Shown here: piece after piece, positions 25,985 through 34,987 of the stretch
Position numbering within the stretch: the first letter of the stretch is position 1
How the letters are laid out: each line of letters opens with the position of its first letter
Assembly (NCBI RefSeq): GCF_001561955.1
Contig: NZ_CP014223.1
Span: 2,046,001 to 2,110,000 of the forward strand
Source: Anaerotignum propionicum DSM 1682
GTDB taxonomy: Bacteria > Bacillota > Clostridia > Lachnospirales > Anaerotignaceae
Direction of reading: 5' to 3'
DNA length: 64,000 nucleotides
Program-made: the position numbers and the translations under genes
Notes under the pieces: generated by a model
Databases searched by the model: none
What the model was told of the DNA's origin: nothing
Seen by the model: the letters and a program-made list of their open reading frames with translations, nothing else

Positions 25985-27214
25985 TTGGAATCATTAACAA
26001 TAACTAAGCTAATAGAAAAGGCTCACGAAAATTTACTAAAGCAAAACCCAAGCGAGAGATATATCAGGCGGCATAAGCACATTTGGAAGCTCTTCTCAAA
26101 CTATGCCCACAAGCATAAAATCACGTGTTTTAGCTCAGAACTGGTAGGCTGTTTTTTAAAAGAAGAATTGAATATTGAGTATACAGATGAAAATTTAAAT
26201 GGTAATATATCTGTCCATGATTTTGAGACATTTGTCCGTCCCTTGCTTATGCTGTCTATTTTGCAATCAGGAGGAACAATTCTCCGTATATCCAAATTTA
26301 ACAGAACAGAGGATATAGAATATTACCGAGAAATCATGAAGCATTATGAAGAACTTTGCCAAAAGCGGAACAACAGTAAATCCACCATTAATGCAAAATT
26401 ATATACTATTCGTCCCTTTTTACTCCATCTTGCACAAAGCGGAATAGCAGATATTGCTCAAATGAAAGCTGAGCACATTCACCAGTATACAATTTTCATT
26501 GCGGCACGCGCGCTAAAATCCATAAATCAGAAAATGTGTCATCTTCGCACATTCATTGAATTTCTGTACGAGCAAAAATATATTTCCACGGATTTATCAA
26601 AATGTGTCCTTAAAGCACAGAAGCCTCGCCCACGCCTGGCACAAACATGGACAAAGGAAGAAATTGAACGAATTTTAGGGGTGATTGAGCGCGGAACATC
26701 TGTTGGAAAACGTGATTACGCAGTTTTTATGCTTGTTACTCAATTAGGGTTGCGAACCGGAGATATCGTAAATATGACATTTGATAATTTACTGTGGGCA
26801 GAATGCAAAATACGTTTCATACAGGATAAAACCGGTAAACCACAAGAATTACCGCTTACTGCTACTGTTGGAGATGCAATTATTGATTACTTGAAATATG
26901 GCCGCCCAAAGGATGATTGCTCGCAATATGTCTTTGTTCGCCACGCTCCTCCCTTTGGTAAAGTGAAAAACTTCTGGTATGTCATGCAAAAATATTTACG
27001 TGATGCACATGTTCCTGTCTGCACGGAGAAGCCTCACGGTTTTCATACCTTTCGCTTTACCTTGGCTACACGGTTACTGGATGAAGAAATACCGATTGAA
27101 ACAAAATCTGCAATACTTGGACATTCAAGCTCTGACACCACCAGAATATATCTGCGTGCAGATATTAACAAACTTCGCCAGTGTGCACTGAACCCGGAGG
27201 CTGTGTATGGCTAA
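25985..27214 (+). CDS. ritA: RIT tyrosine recombinase A
   Basis: A 409-residue tyrosine recombinase. An N-terminal SAM-like core-binding domain lies at residues about 115-215, and the catalytic domain contains Arg in QLGLRTGDIV, HTFRFTL and LGHSSSDTTRIYLRAD with the nucleophilic Tyr. It is the longest of the trio, with an additional N-terminal segment, as usual for RitA. A TTG start is assigned because AGGAGG lies 8 bases upstream. Its end overlaps ritB by 8 bases. Confidence 0.88.
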   Translation: MESLTITKLIEKAHENLLKQNPSERYIRRHKHIWKLFSNYAHKHKITCFSSELVGCFLKEELNIEYTDENLNGNISVHDFETFVRPLLMLSILQSGGTILRISKFNRTEDIEYYREIMKHYEELCQKRNNSKSTINAKLYTIRPFLLHLAQSGIADIAQMKAEHIHQYTIFIAARALKSINQKMCHLRTFIEFLYEQKYISTDLSKCVLKAQKPRPRLAQTWTKEEIERILGVIERGTSVGKRDYAVFMLVTQLGLRTGDIVNMTFDNLLWAECKIRFIQDKTGKPQELPLTATVGDAIIDYLKYGRPKDDCSQYVFVRHAPPFGKVKNFWYVMQKYLRDAHVPVCTEKPHGFHTFRFTLATRLLDEEIPIETKSAILGHSSSDTTRIYLRADINKLRQCALNPEAVYG

Positions 27215-28205
27215 AGAACGCAATCCGATTAGAACATTTGAGTATACCGGGCCTATTGGCAAACATTTAGAAGCTTTCATTTCAGAAAAAAGAGCTGTTG
27301 GATTTAAATACAGTGCCGAAGCTTTTCGTTTGCGTGAGATAGATCGCCTCTGTATTGTATTGAATACGCCCCCTGACTCATTGCCACGCAATCTTGTCCT
27401 TGAATGGGGATTGAAGCGCTCCCATGAATCTCATAAAACATGGCAGAGTCGTCAAGTTGTAATGCGCCAGTTGACTGAGTATTTCATAAATCATGGTCTG
27501 GATACGCATTTGACAACGATTGAACCTCTCCACAAGGAATACGATTTCGTTCCCTATATTTTTTCGGATGATGAAATTGCAAGGATTTTTAGTGCGGCAG
27601 ATGCGTTAAAGTCATACACCTGGTCTCCACAAAGGCAAGAGGTGCTATCGCTGCTGTTTAGAATACTGTATTGCTGCGGACTGCGATTGGGGGAGGCTTT
27701 ATCTCTCAAATTAAAAGATGTTGATCTGGAAAATGGAGTTCTAACAGTAATTGATGGAAAAAACAGAACCGATCGCTATATCCCTATGTCGCCGGAGCTT
27801 ACTCAAAGATGCCGTGCTTTTTCAGCTAAGATGCATCAAGAGCATACACAAGACAGTGTGTTTTTACCGGCTCCTGACGGCGGTTTCTATTCAAAGGGAA
27901 GTATGCAATATGCATGGAGTCAGCTATTAAGAGCTGCAAATATCCCGAGAACCGACAATGGTCCTCGTATTCATGATTTACGCCATACCTTTTCTGTTTC
28001 ATGCCTAAAAAACTGGGTCCGTAACGGAAAGGATTTAAACGCTATGCTGCCAGTGCTTTCCGCATATTTAGGCCATAAACGGTTAAGTGCAACCGGGCAT
28101 TATTTAAGATTGACGGCAGACATGTACCCGGAGGTTGTTTCAGTATTTGAAGCTAATTTTGGTGGTGTGATACCGGAAGGAGACTATTTGCATGAGGAAG
28201 ACTGA
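27207..28205 (+). CDS. ritB: RIT tyrosine recombinase B
   Basis: A 332-residue tyrosine recombinase with catalytic motifs CCGLRLGEALSLKL, HDLRHTFSV and LGHKRLSATGHYLRL (Tyr nucleophile). The start overlaps ritA and the end overlaps ritC by 14 bases. Such coupling implies the three proteins are made in fixed ratio and act together on the element ends. Confidence 0.88.
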   Translation: MAKERNPIRTFEYTGPIGKHLEAFISEKRAVGFKYSAEAFRLREIDRLCIVLNTPPDSLPRNLVLEWGLKRSHESHKTWQSRQVVMRQLTEYFINHGLDTHLTTIEPLHKEYDFVPYIFSDDEIARIFSAADALKSYTWSPQRQEVLSLLFRILYCCGLRLGEALSLKLKDVDLENGVLTVIDGKNRTDRYIPMSPELTQRCRAFSAKMHQEHTQDSVFLPAPDGGFYSKGSMQYAWSQLLRAANIPRTDNGPRIHDLRHTFSVSCLKNWVRNGKDLNAMLPVLSAYLGHKRLSATGHYLRLTADMYPEVVSVFEANFGGVIPEGDYLHEED

Positions 28206-29223
28206 GAATCTGTTTCCAAAATTGTTAGCCGATTTCCTTAGTATCTACCTGCCTTCACAGCGCAATTACAGTAAAAATACAATTTCTTCTTACTGTGATT
28301 CATTTAAATTGTTGCTGAAATATCTGAAGGATGAGCAAAATTTGAACTCGGATCAGATTACGTTTAAGGTCATTAACGCAGATTGCATTCTTGATTTTCT
28401 CAGTTGGTTGGAAACATCCCGTAACTGCTCAAGATCAACGGTTAACCAACGGTTGGCGGCAATTCATTCATTCTTTAAATATGTTCAAACAAGCCGCCCG
28501 GAACTTATATCCCAAAGTCATAGTATTTTAGAAATCCCATTGCGTAAAACACCATCACCGATGATTGCATATTTAACGCAGGAGGATTTGCAGTTAATTC
28601 TTTCTCAGCCCAACGCTACAAAAAAATCTGAACGGCGCGATCTGGTGCTTTTGTGCTTGCTTTATGATACAGGATGCCGGGTGCAGGAACTCGTGGACTT
28701 AACCGTTTCCTCAATACGGCTTGAACCTCCGGCACAGATTAAGCTTCATGGAAAAGGTGACAAAACCCGCATTGTTCCGTTGATGTCCAATACTACTAAG
28801 CTGCTGCGTAATTATATGACAGAGCACAAGCTTGGTGAACCCCACACCTTACAATATCCATTATTCTGCAATCAAAGGAAAGAACCGCTTACCAGAGCCG
28901 GAGTAACTTACATTCTAAAAAAATACGCTGATATGGCAAGAACAAAAAGTTCATCCATCCCACCCAATGTTACACCTCATGTTATGAGACATTCAAAAGC
29001 AATGCACATGCTGGAAGCCGGGATAAATATCGTCTATATCAGAGATATATTAGGCCATGTGAATATTTCGACTACGGAGGTTTACGCAAAGGCAAATCTT
29101 GAAATGAAACGAAAGGCATTGGAAAAAGTTTCACTTATCCCTGAGCATGATGTCTCTCCGAGCTGGACGGGCGATTCAAATCTTTTAACTTGGCTCGAAG
29201 ACTTTGGCAAATCTCTTAGCTAA
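28192..29223 (+). CDS. ritC: RIT tyrosine recombinase C
   Basis: A 343-residue tyrosine recombinase, closest of the three to ordinary XerC/D-like integrases: DTGCRVQELVDL, KGDKTRIVPL, HVMRHSKAMHM, LGHVNISTTEVYAKAN. All catalytic positions are present. It ends 58 bases before the right inverted repeat; between them a nested hairpin (about 29230-29287, GTGAAGTG/CACTTCAC around GGAAATG/CATTTCC) may be a terminator or binding site. Confidence 0.88.
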   Translation: MRKTENLFPKLLADFLSIYLPSQRNYSKNTISSYCDSFKLLLKYLKDEQNLNSDQITFKVINADCILDFLSWLETSRNCSRSTVNQRLAAIHSFFKYVQTSRPELISQSHSILEIPLRKTPSPMIAYLTQEDLQLILSQPNATKKSERRDLVLLCLLYDTGCRVQELVDLTVSSIRLEPPAQIKLHGKGDKTRIVPLMSNTTKLLRNYMTEHKLGEPHTLQYPLFCNQRKEPLTRAGVTYILKKYADMARTKSSSIPPNVTPHVMRHSKAMHMLEAGINIVYIRDILGHVNISTTEVYAKANLEMKRKALEKVSLIPEHDVSPSWTGDSNLLTWLEDFGKSLS

Positions 29224-29280
29224 AATTATGTGAAGTGTTTTTGGAAATGAGTAAGCATTTATGCCATTTCCAAGATTACA

Positions 29281-29312
29281 CTTCACATTTTTATTTGCAA
29301 TGCATAATCCTC
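29281..29312 (-). repeat. Right 32-bp terminal inverted repeat of the RIT element
   Basis: Perfect reverse complement of 25841-25872. Read on the minus strand it adds an artificial tail YALQIKM to the interrupted gene before a stop. Its outer six bases, ATCCTC, belong either to the target or to the element. Confidence 0.9.
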
Positions 29313-29918
29313 ACCTATTACAATGCCAAGGGAACGTCCATTGTCCCACTGCATATGCAAAGTTCCTATGTCATCAACTGAAATCACCTCGCCTTGTGTT
29401 CCTGCAAGCACGGGAGCATACGAATCATCCATATCTGAAGTAAGCTCAAGCCTTGTGCCCACTGGGTACTGTTCTTTGATTTTTTCAATATATTCTCTTG
29501 AAAATCCTCTCATTTTAAATCCCTCCCCTGTTAGTTCTTGTTTTTGCTGATTCTGTTGCACAAGCTGTTCCAGTTTTGAAACCGCCTGCAATATAACAAT
29601 ATCGTGATTGAAACTGTCTGAATCCTTGTAGTTTGAATGAATTCTTTCAACCCCATTTTCTTTTATCAAAATATCTACCGTAGCAATTTCATCCTTTGTA
29701 ACCCCCAAAAGCTTTTTGCCACTGACTGAGCTTTGGTATCGGTGGATGGCTTCTTCCAAGGAAGGTGCATATTCCAACACCTCATTTTGCAGTCCTAAGT
29801 TTTCAAATACAAACCATCGATAGGAATGGTTGACGGCTGGATCGGATGCTCTTTTCAGAGCTGCCAAGCCTTCTTTTGTGAAACCAAACTGCCTATTTTC
29901 TACTGCTTCCTTTGGCAT
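29313..29918 (-). pseudogene. 5' part of a YodL/DUF4314-type gene, split by the RIT element
   Basis: About 202 original residues remain. The N-terminal region (FGFTKEGLAALKRASDPAVN, then YAPSLEEAIHRYQSS) is typical of conjugative-element accessory proteins; the C-terminal DUF4314 domain (YPVGTRLELTSDMDD, GTQGEVISVDDIGTLHMQWD) is cut near its end. The start at 29918 (MPKEAVENRQ) follows GGAGGA. The product now ends with seven foreign residues from the inverted repeat and lacks about 24 native ones, so it may still fold in part. Confidence 0.8.
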
Positions 29919-29919
29919 T

Positions 29920-31578
29920 TTACATTCCTCCAAACTTCATATCATGATTTTGCTGTTTTATTCCCAATTCTTCAGCGGTCTGCAAACTCCAGTTTTTTGC
30001 ACTCCAAAAACTGACATACACCTCCTTGCCGTTGCATGGAATTTCTCTTTGCTCAAAACCTTCGCCCCATCCATCACTGGCTTGACCTGTAATTTCATCT
30101 TTTATTCTGGCAAGTTCCCTATCATCAAGGGGTGCATTTAAAATCAGGTTTGCAACTCCCATCAGCTGTCCATTCACTTCTTCCACTGAGAAATCATATC
30201 TTTTTACTTTCGCATTGACGCTATCCTGATCGCAGTAGTATCTCATCAATCCTCGTTCCGTTTCTTCGGGTAGGGCATTTCGCTCAATCGCTTGCAAAAT
30301 TTCATCTTTATATTCCGCCAGCTCATCTGGGCAAACATCGATTTTATAATCTACCTGATAAAAGTCTCCATAGTCATTCTCATCATAATACGTGGTCCCA
30401 CGAAGCGGCATATACAGCTTTAGTTCCTGAAAGTCTTCCATTGGGATTTCCATTCCAAGATGCTCCCATAAAACCTGTGCGAGCTCCCCATTATAACCGT
30501 GATAAAGAACGTAACCCTTTTCAGTAAATGCACCGTTCTGATTAGCAATTTTCTGCTGGCCATAGCGTTCAAAGTCTATGTATTGTTCAAGGTTTTCATC
30601 ATATTCAAAGTGTCCGCTTTCGCAGATGATATATTTACCATATTCTTCCGCAGTATGGATATTGGGGAAAAGTTCAAACTCATACATACTGTCCAGAAGT
30701 ACTTTTAAGTCCTTTTGATTATCTGGTTTAATAAATTCTATGAGCTTTTCAACATAACTTTCCTCTTGGGTGCCTATTTCTCGAAACTTAGTTGCAAAGT
30801 AATTAAGATTATCCATGTTCTCACAGAGGGGTTTTTGGTCAGCTAGAATTTCAAGCATTCTGTCTGGAAAATGGTCGCTGGTAAGACTTAGACTGCATTC
30901 TGACAGAGCATCTGCATCCAATCTTAGCAAGGCATATTCTATTTGCATTTGAGTGCAAGGCAGATAGAGAAATTGAATATAACCGTTTTTTTCCACTTGC
31001 AGCTCCGCAATTTCATCTTGCCAATGATATAGAGGAAAGTACAGTCCGTCATAGATTGTCTGTATAGGATTTTTATTTTGATAAAGAATTCCATAGGGCG
31101 TAATCATTGAGTTAGGATTTTCAGCAAGCAGTTTTTCAAAATACACCCTGCCGTCAAAGCTTTGCAATTCTTTCTCGCTGACCGCACCTTGTTCTGTTAG
31201 GTACATTTTCTTGCCTACCGCATCAAGGTCGCTGAAATCGGCAACAAGGCTGTAACAGTGGGTGTTGAAGGTAATATTGATAAGGTCTGTCGCAGTTTCT
31301 GCCTTTTCTGCATATGCCATAGCGTAGAAGGTTTGCAACTCATCCCTATCAAAACTGTCCAACCGTTTCATTAGGTAGTCCAGCTCATCAATATTGCAGT
31401 TCTTATCTTTTAGGAAAGTTGATAGCCTTTCATCGGATACTTCTACAATGGTGCAGTTTGGTTCTGTACTTGGGAGGATTTCTAAGCTAATGCAAGCTTT
31501 TTCAAAATCTTCGCCTTTCCAAGGAAACCAAAGGCTTTCCTTTCTTTCGTTCACAGGGTTCTGGATTGTTATTCTCAT
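29920..31578 (-). CDS. ardA: ArdA-type antirestriction protein
   Basis: A 552-residue acidic protein (start MRITIQNPVN at 31578 after GGAGG). Segments such as YGKYIICESGHFEYDENLEQYIDFERYG and the YHGYNGELAQVLWEHLG tail resemble ArdA, the DNA-mimic inhibitor of type I restriction enzymes, repeated or extended to a large form as in many clostridial conjugative elements. The high D/E content fits DNA mimicry. It lies directly upstream of the DUF4314 gene (1-base gap). It would protect incoming element DNA in a new host. Confidence 0.75.
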   Translation of the reverse strand: MRITIQNPVNERKESLWFPWKGEDFEKACISLEILPSTEPNCTIVEVSDERLSTFLKDKNCNIDELDYLMKRLDSFDRDELQTFYAMAYAEKAETATDLINITFNTHCYSLVADFSDLDAVGKKMYLTEQGAVSEKELQSFDGRVYFEKLLAENPNSMITPYGILYQNKNPIQTIYDGLYFPLYHWQDEIAELQVEKNGYIQFLYLPCTQMQIEYALLRLDADALSECSLSLTSDHFPDRMLEILADQKPLCENMDNLNYFATKFREIGTQEESYVEKLIEFIKPDNQKDLKVLLDSMYEFELFPNIHTAEEYGKYIICESGHFEYDENLEQYIDFERYGQQKIANQNGAFTEKGYVLYHGYNGELAQVLWEHLGMEIPMEDFQELKLYMPLRGTTYYDENDYGDFYQVDYKIDVCPDELAEYKDEILQAIERNALPEETERGLMRYYCDQDSVNAKVKRYDFSVEEVNGQLMGVANLILNAPLDDRELARIKDEITGQASDGWGEGFEQREIPCNGKEVYVSFWSAKNWSLQTAEELGIKQQNHDMKFGGM

Positions 31579-31611
31579 TTTTTCCTCCATTCTGTTTTTC
31601 GCATTAAAAAA

Positions 31612-31633
31612 GAGTCACCTTTTGATGTGACTC
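31612..31633 (-). terminator. Terminator after the SLOG-family gene
   Basis: GAGTCACATC with GTGACTC forms a 7-bp stem, followed on the minus strand by TTTTTTAAT. It lies 8 bases after the stop of the SLOG gene. Confidence 0.65.
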
Positions 31634-31640
31634 GAATTTA

Positions 31641-32147
31641 TTAAGATTCGTATAGGTTTATTATTTGCACATTATTTTTCTCTGCATATTTTACGGTGTA
31701 TGCTGTGCCACCTTTACTGCCATCGTAGTAGCATATCATTTTTCTGCTATTGTCCACCATATATCGGTTTCTCTGGTGAAAAGAACCTTGATGATATTTT
31801 GCATTTAGGGTAATGACCTCATCACACTGAGCGAGAGTTGTGAAATATAGTTCTCGATTCACCTCGTTCCAATTTTTTGCCTGTTCTTCATAGGGAACTA
31901 CGGCAATGAGCTTTATTACTTTTGGCTCTGAAATATGTACTACTCGTTTTCGCATGAGCACAATTTCTGCACACAGTAAATCGAATCCATAGCACGCTCC
32001 GAAGTAAAAGGTGTCTGTTCCATTTTTAATCGCTCTGTCGACTTCCTCCCCTATTTTTAATTTCAAATTTTCAAGGTTTTCTTTACTTTTTGGAAGCCTT
32101 TCGCTTCTGTGACCGCTAAAACATAAAGCGATTTCTTTTTTCTGCAT
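31641..32147 (-). CDS. SLOG-family protein (DUF1273/YpsA-like)
   Basis: A 168-residue Rossmann-like protein. FSGHRSERLP near the N-terminus, then FYFGACYGFDLLCAEIVL, the pattern of SLOG-superfamily proteins related to DprA and YpsA, which bind nucleotide-derived ligands or DNA. Element-borne copies are frequent but their role is not settled. It has a strong AAGGAGG start and its promoter region contains the palindrome at 32168-32185. Confidence 0.75.
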   Translation of the reverse strand: MQKKEIALCFSGHRSERLPKSKENLENLKLKIGEEVDRAIKNGTDTFYFGACYGFDLLCAEIVLMRKRVVHISEPKVIKLIAVVPYEEQAKNWNEVNRELYFTTLAQCDEVITLNAKYHQGSFHQRNRYMVDNSRKMICYYDGSKGGTAYTVKYAEKNNVQIINLYES

Positions 32148-32167
32148 AGTTTTATTCCTCCTTTGTA

Positions 32168-32185
32168 ATACTATATATATAGTAT
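32168..32185. promoter_or_regulatory. 18-bp palindromic operator between divergent genes
   Basis: A perfect palindrome ATACTATAT/ATATAGTAT lies in the 103-bp gap between the SLOG gene (minus) and the XRE regulator gene (plus). A related half-site TAATACTACATATA occurs about 40 bases further (32212-32225). It is a plausible binding site for the regulator encoded at 32251. Confidence 0.5.
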
Positions 32186-32250
32186 CTATTTATATGTGTA
32201 TAGTCAATATGTAATACTACATATAGAATAGCTGTAAAGAGGTGACTAAT

Positions 32251-32490
32251 ATGAACAATAACTCAATTTTTGAAATAAAAGATTACGGAAAAATCAGTTT
32301 TCACGTAAAAGAAATCATGGACAGCAAAGAATTGACCAGAAGCAAGCTTGCTAAACTTGCCAACATTCGTTTTGAAGTAGCCGATAAATGGTACAACGGA
32401 AATATTGAGAGAATGGATATAGATGTTCTTACTCGCATCTGCTTTGTTTTGGATTGCGAAATTTCCGATTTGATGACCTATACAAAATAA
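32251..32490 (+). CDS. XRE-family helix-turn-helix regulator
   Basis: A 79-residue Cro/C1-type DNA-binding protein: HVKEIMDSKELTRSKLAKLA, then FEVADKWYNGNIERMDIDVL and CFVLDCEISDLMTY. ATG at 32251 is chosen because the GAGG site fits it; an earlier GTG at 32242 is too close. It is the only plus-strand gene in this part, divergent from the SLOG gene, and probably autoregulates through the palindrome. It is a candidate control switch for the element's accessory operon. Confidence 0.85.
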   Translation: MNNNSIFEIKDYGKISFHVKEIMDSKELTRSKLAKLANIRFEVADKWYNGNIERMDIDVLTRICFVLDCEISDLMTYTK

Positions 32491-32531
32491 ATATCTATTT
32501 AGAAAGTTCATCATAGTGTAAAATCAAGCAT

Positions 32532-33227
32532 TCATGACATTTTAAAACTCAAAATTTCACCGCCATATTTTACAATGAGAATTGCATGAATAATCGCCAT
32601 AAAAGTTTGATGATCTATCAAGTACTTATCTGCAATTTCATTTAGCTTTATGTATTCTTTTCCGGTATAGATGGTTTTTGCCACCTGATATAAGGCATAG
32701 CTCTGCGTGGTCATACTGCTGAGACGAATATGCTTAAATTCAAAACGATTGGAATATATATGCTCTTTTACAAGACTGCATAACCTACCATCTGCAGTCA
32801 GCAGAAACAGAGTGGCAAGGTAGCGTGGATTTCTGTCCATTTTATGAATTTTGAGCATCTCACAAACATTTTCAAATCTTCCCTCATGGGCTTCACTGAT
32901 AAACCAGTCGTCCGTAGAACTTGCAACTAAGTCTGAAAGCCTTTTTCTAAAATAGAAATGGCTGATTTCTGAAAAGCATTCTATAATCATTTCTCTGTAG
33001 TGTACTCTACCCATCCCCGTGCTGTTCGTAAGATTGGTGCAAGTGGTTTTTCCACAATTATCTTTACCGCATTTTTCATAGGAACGGCATTTCTTAATTC
33101 CCCCTTGTACATCCGTTGTTTCTCCCACCACAATCAATCCTTTCTGCCTAGGCGAAAATCTAGGAACAAGCATCATCAATTGTTCCATCTCCTGTAATTC
33201 TGTTCCATACATAAATAATCTTGGCAT
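32532..33227 (-). CDS. Unrecognised protein with cysteine-rich segment
   Basis: About 231 residues. There is a Cys-rich stretch (CRSYEKCGKDNCGKTTCTNL) near residue 50 that could bind zinc, then a mostly helical body ending IIHAILIVKYGGEILSFKMS. I do not recognise the family. The start is taken at ATG 33227. Its end is 42 bases from the end of the XRE gene (convergent). It probably belongs to the integrative element rather than to the cassette-like region that follows. Confidence 0.55.
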   Translation of the reverse strand: MPRLFMYGTELQEMEQLMMLVPRFSPRQKGLIVVGETTDVQGGIKKCRSYEKCGKDNCGKTTCTNLTNSTGMGRVHYREMIIECFSEISHFYFRKRLSDLVASSTDDWFISEAHEGRFENVCEMLKIHKMDRNPRYLATLFLLTADGRLCSLVKEHIYSNRFEFKHIRLSSMTTQSYALYQVAKTIYTGKEYIKLNEIADKYLIDHQTFMAIIHAILIVKYGGEILSFKMS

Positions 33228-33327
33228 TTTTCTCACGTCCTTTTCATTTTTGGGTACAAAAATAAGCCTTAGTTCAAGCAGGAGCCCCTGCTAAACCAAA
33301 GCTTATTGATTTTCTTATATGAAAAAA

Positions 33328-33368
33328 GAGCAATGATATCGTATTTATATACGTTGATATCATTGCTC
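33328..33368 (-). terminator. Strong terminator after the lipoprotein gene
   Basis: A perfect 13-bp stem GAGCAATGATATC/GATATCATTGCTC with a 15-base loop is followed on the minus strand by TTTTTTC. It separates the conjugative-element genes from the single-gene region to the right. Confidence 0.8.
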
Positions 33369-33443
33369 TCAGATATTTCGTCATTAAGTTGTTAGGAAGT
33401 TCTTTCCGCTCCTGATATTAAATATGCATCTTATTCCATGTTG

Positions 33444-34437
33444 CTATAGTTTTTCAGAAAACTCAAAAACGTCTCCTTGATTAATATATTCAAAACCAGA
33501 TTCTGTAATGGTTAACTCCGCCTTATTGTCTTGTACGATAATTATACCTTTTACCTTATAAACTTCATCTTCAAAAGAAAGAGTTTCTCCATCGACCTTA
33601 GCAACTCCATCTAATTGTGCCAAACGGAAGATACCAATCGTGGCTTGATATGACTCATCTTCCAAATATGTTAAATCCAAATTATTGTATATGTCTTCTG
33701 TTCCCTGCCTGTCAACATACGAACCCGAATAATCATCCTTCTTTTGGGGTATAGCCGTTTCTTCCGATACTTCTTTGTCACTGTTTTCAATCGTTTCGTT
33801 AACGGCAGGTACTACTTCATTTGTCATAATCCATACATCATGAACCTTTGAAAATTCCAATGTTTCCGTATGGTCAAACTCATCAAAGAGCTTAAAATCA
33901 ACAGTGACATATTGTTTTTCATCCTTTTCTTCTACATACTTCAGACTTTCTAAATCACATGCCATCGCACCATAGCCCCTTGAACCCCTTCTTAAATAAA
34001 GCTGTCCCTCATATTCCAAAAAGTCGTTTGAAAACCATTTATCGATAACTTCATCTGATAAATATTTTCTTAAATAGTCTCTTACCTCCGTATTTGTTTT
34101 GAAGTTTTACGGGATAATAATAGGAACCTATAGGGTCAATAAAATAATTCACATATTTGCTCTCCTCTCCCGGTTTAAAAAGCAGAGCAATATCACCCAT
34201 GCCATCAGCATAGGCACTCTCGCTTTCATAAGCAGCTAAATAGCTATCTTCATCAGATCCAACCTCTGCACCAAACATCTCCTGCACACAGGAATTAAGG
34301 CAAACCACATTAGGCGTAATATCCTCTAAAAACTTTTCCTCGCTAAACGCCTCTGCCTTAGATGAGGCATTGCATGCAGCCATGGAAAAAATCACAAATG
34401 CAGATAAAACTAATATCGCTATTTTTTTCATAGTCAT
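33444..34437 (-). pseudogene. IseA-like lipoprotein gene, frameshifted
   Basis: The first frame encodes a lipoprotein start (MTMKKIAILVLSAFVIFSMAAC, lipobox MAAC) and runs into a premature end at 34051. A second frame continues KTNTEVRDYLRKYLSDEVID and then EGQLYLRRGSRGYGAM. Adding one A in the AAAA run near 34105 joins them into about 331 residues. The central part recalls IseA/YoeB-type inhibitors of cell-wall DL-endopeptidases (RKYLSDEV, LYLRRGSRG). The start at 34437 follows AAGGAGA. Lesion or sequencing error in a homopolymer. Confidence 0.6.
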
Positions 34438-34579
34438 TCTCTTCTCTCCTTGTAGAACAAAGATAAACACAATAAAAATAATAATATTTTCGTTTCGTAT
34501 TGATAATTACCGTTATCCACAACATTGGACTCTGTGTAATCGAACTGTATACCTTAAACAAATTGGGAAACTCGTATTT

Positions 34580-34821
34580 CTATTTAAATTGCCTAGTTTG
34601 CTCCCTTCTACGGTATGCTTCATATCCGCAAATGATCAGACCTATTATCATTACAGTGATGGATACTATAAACGGCACAAGCATATTCGTACCAAGGAAA
34701 GACCCCAAAAGTCCAGAAATGCCATTATAATCCCAAGGATTGATGACTGCCATATAAAAGAAAAGGCGGCAAAGATGAGTCCGATGATTGTTATCAAAGC
34801 TCCAAATATAAATTTCTTCAT
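34580..34821 (-). pseudogene. Small two-helix membrane protein gene, frameshifted
   Basis: The first frame gives MKKFIFGALITIIGLIFAAF and then drifts; the second frame gives DYNGISGLLGSFLGTNMLVP, FIVSITVMIIGLIICGYEAY and a basic tail to TAG at 34580. Joining them near 34744-34752 with one extra base yields an ~81-residue protein with two membrane helices. The family is not recognised. It is another single-base lesion in this region. Confidence 0.5.
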
Positions 34822-34987
34822 TGAAAATGCTCCATCGTTCTTAAACAACACAACTAGCTACATGATTTTCAATAATAAATATTTCTCCTAATTCTTCGCA
34901 GAGATTGTTGTAGACTACTGTTGCAAGCTAGTTTCACTGTGTAAACATACTGCTAAGCTCATTCTCATACACAAGGAATGTCGGAGT

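Larger units (their letters stand above)
25819..29312 (+). mobile_element. RIT (recombinase-in-trio) element
   Basis: About 3.49 kb carrying three overlapping tyrosine recombinase genes in the same direction, flanked by a perfect 32-bp inverted repeat (25841-25872 and 29281-29312). This gene content and coupling define RIT elements. The six-base string ATCCTC occurs at both junctions (25813-25818 and 29307-29312), once outside and once as the terminal end, and only one copy is needed to rebuild the target gene. The left end has 22 extra bases before the repeat, forming a second palindrome (ATCCTCGTTATG ... CATAACGAGGAT, 25813-25846). Confidence 0.88.
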
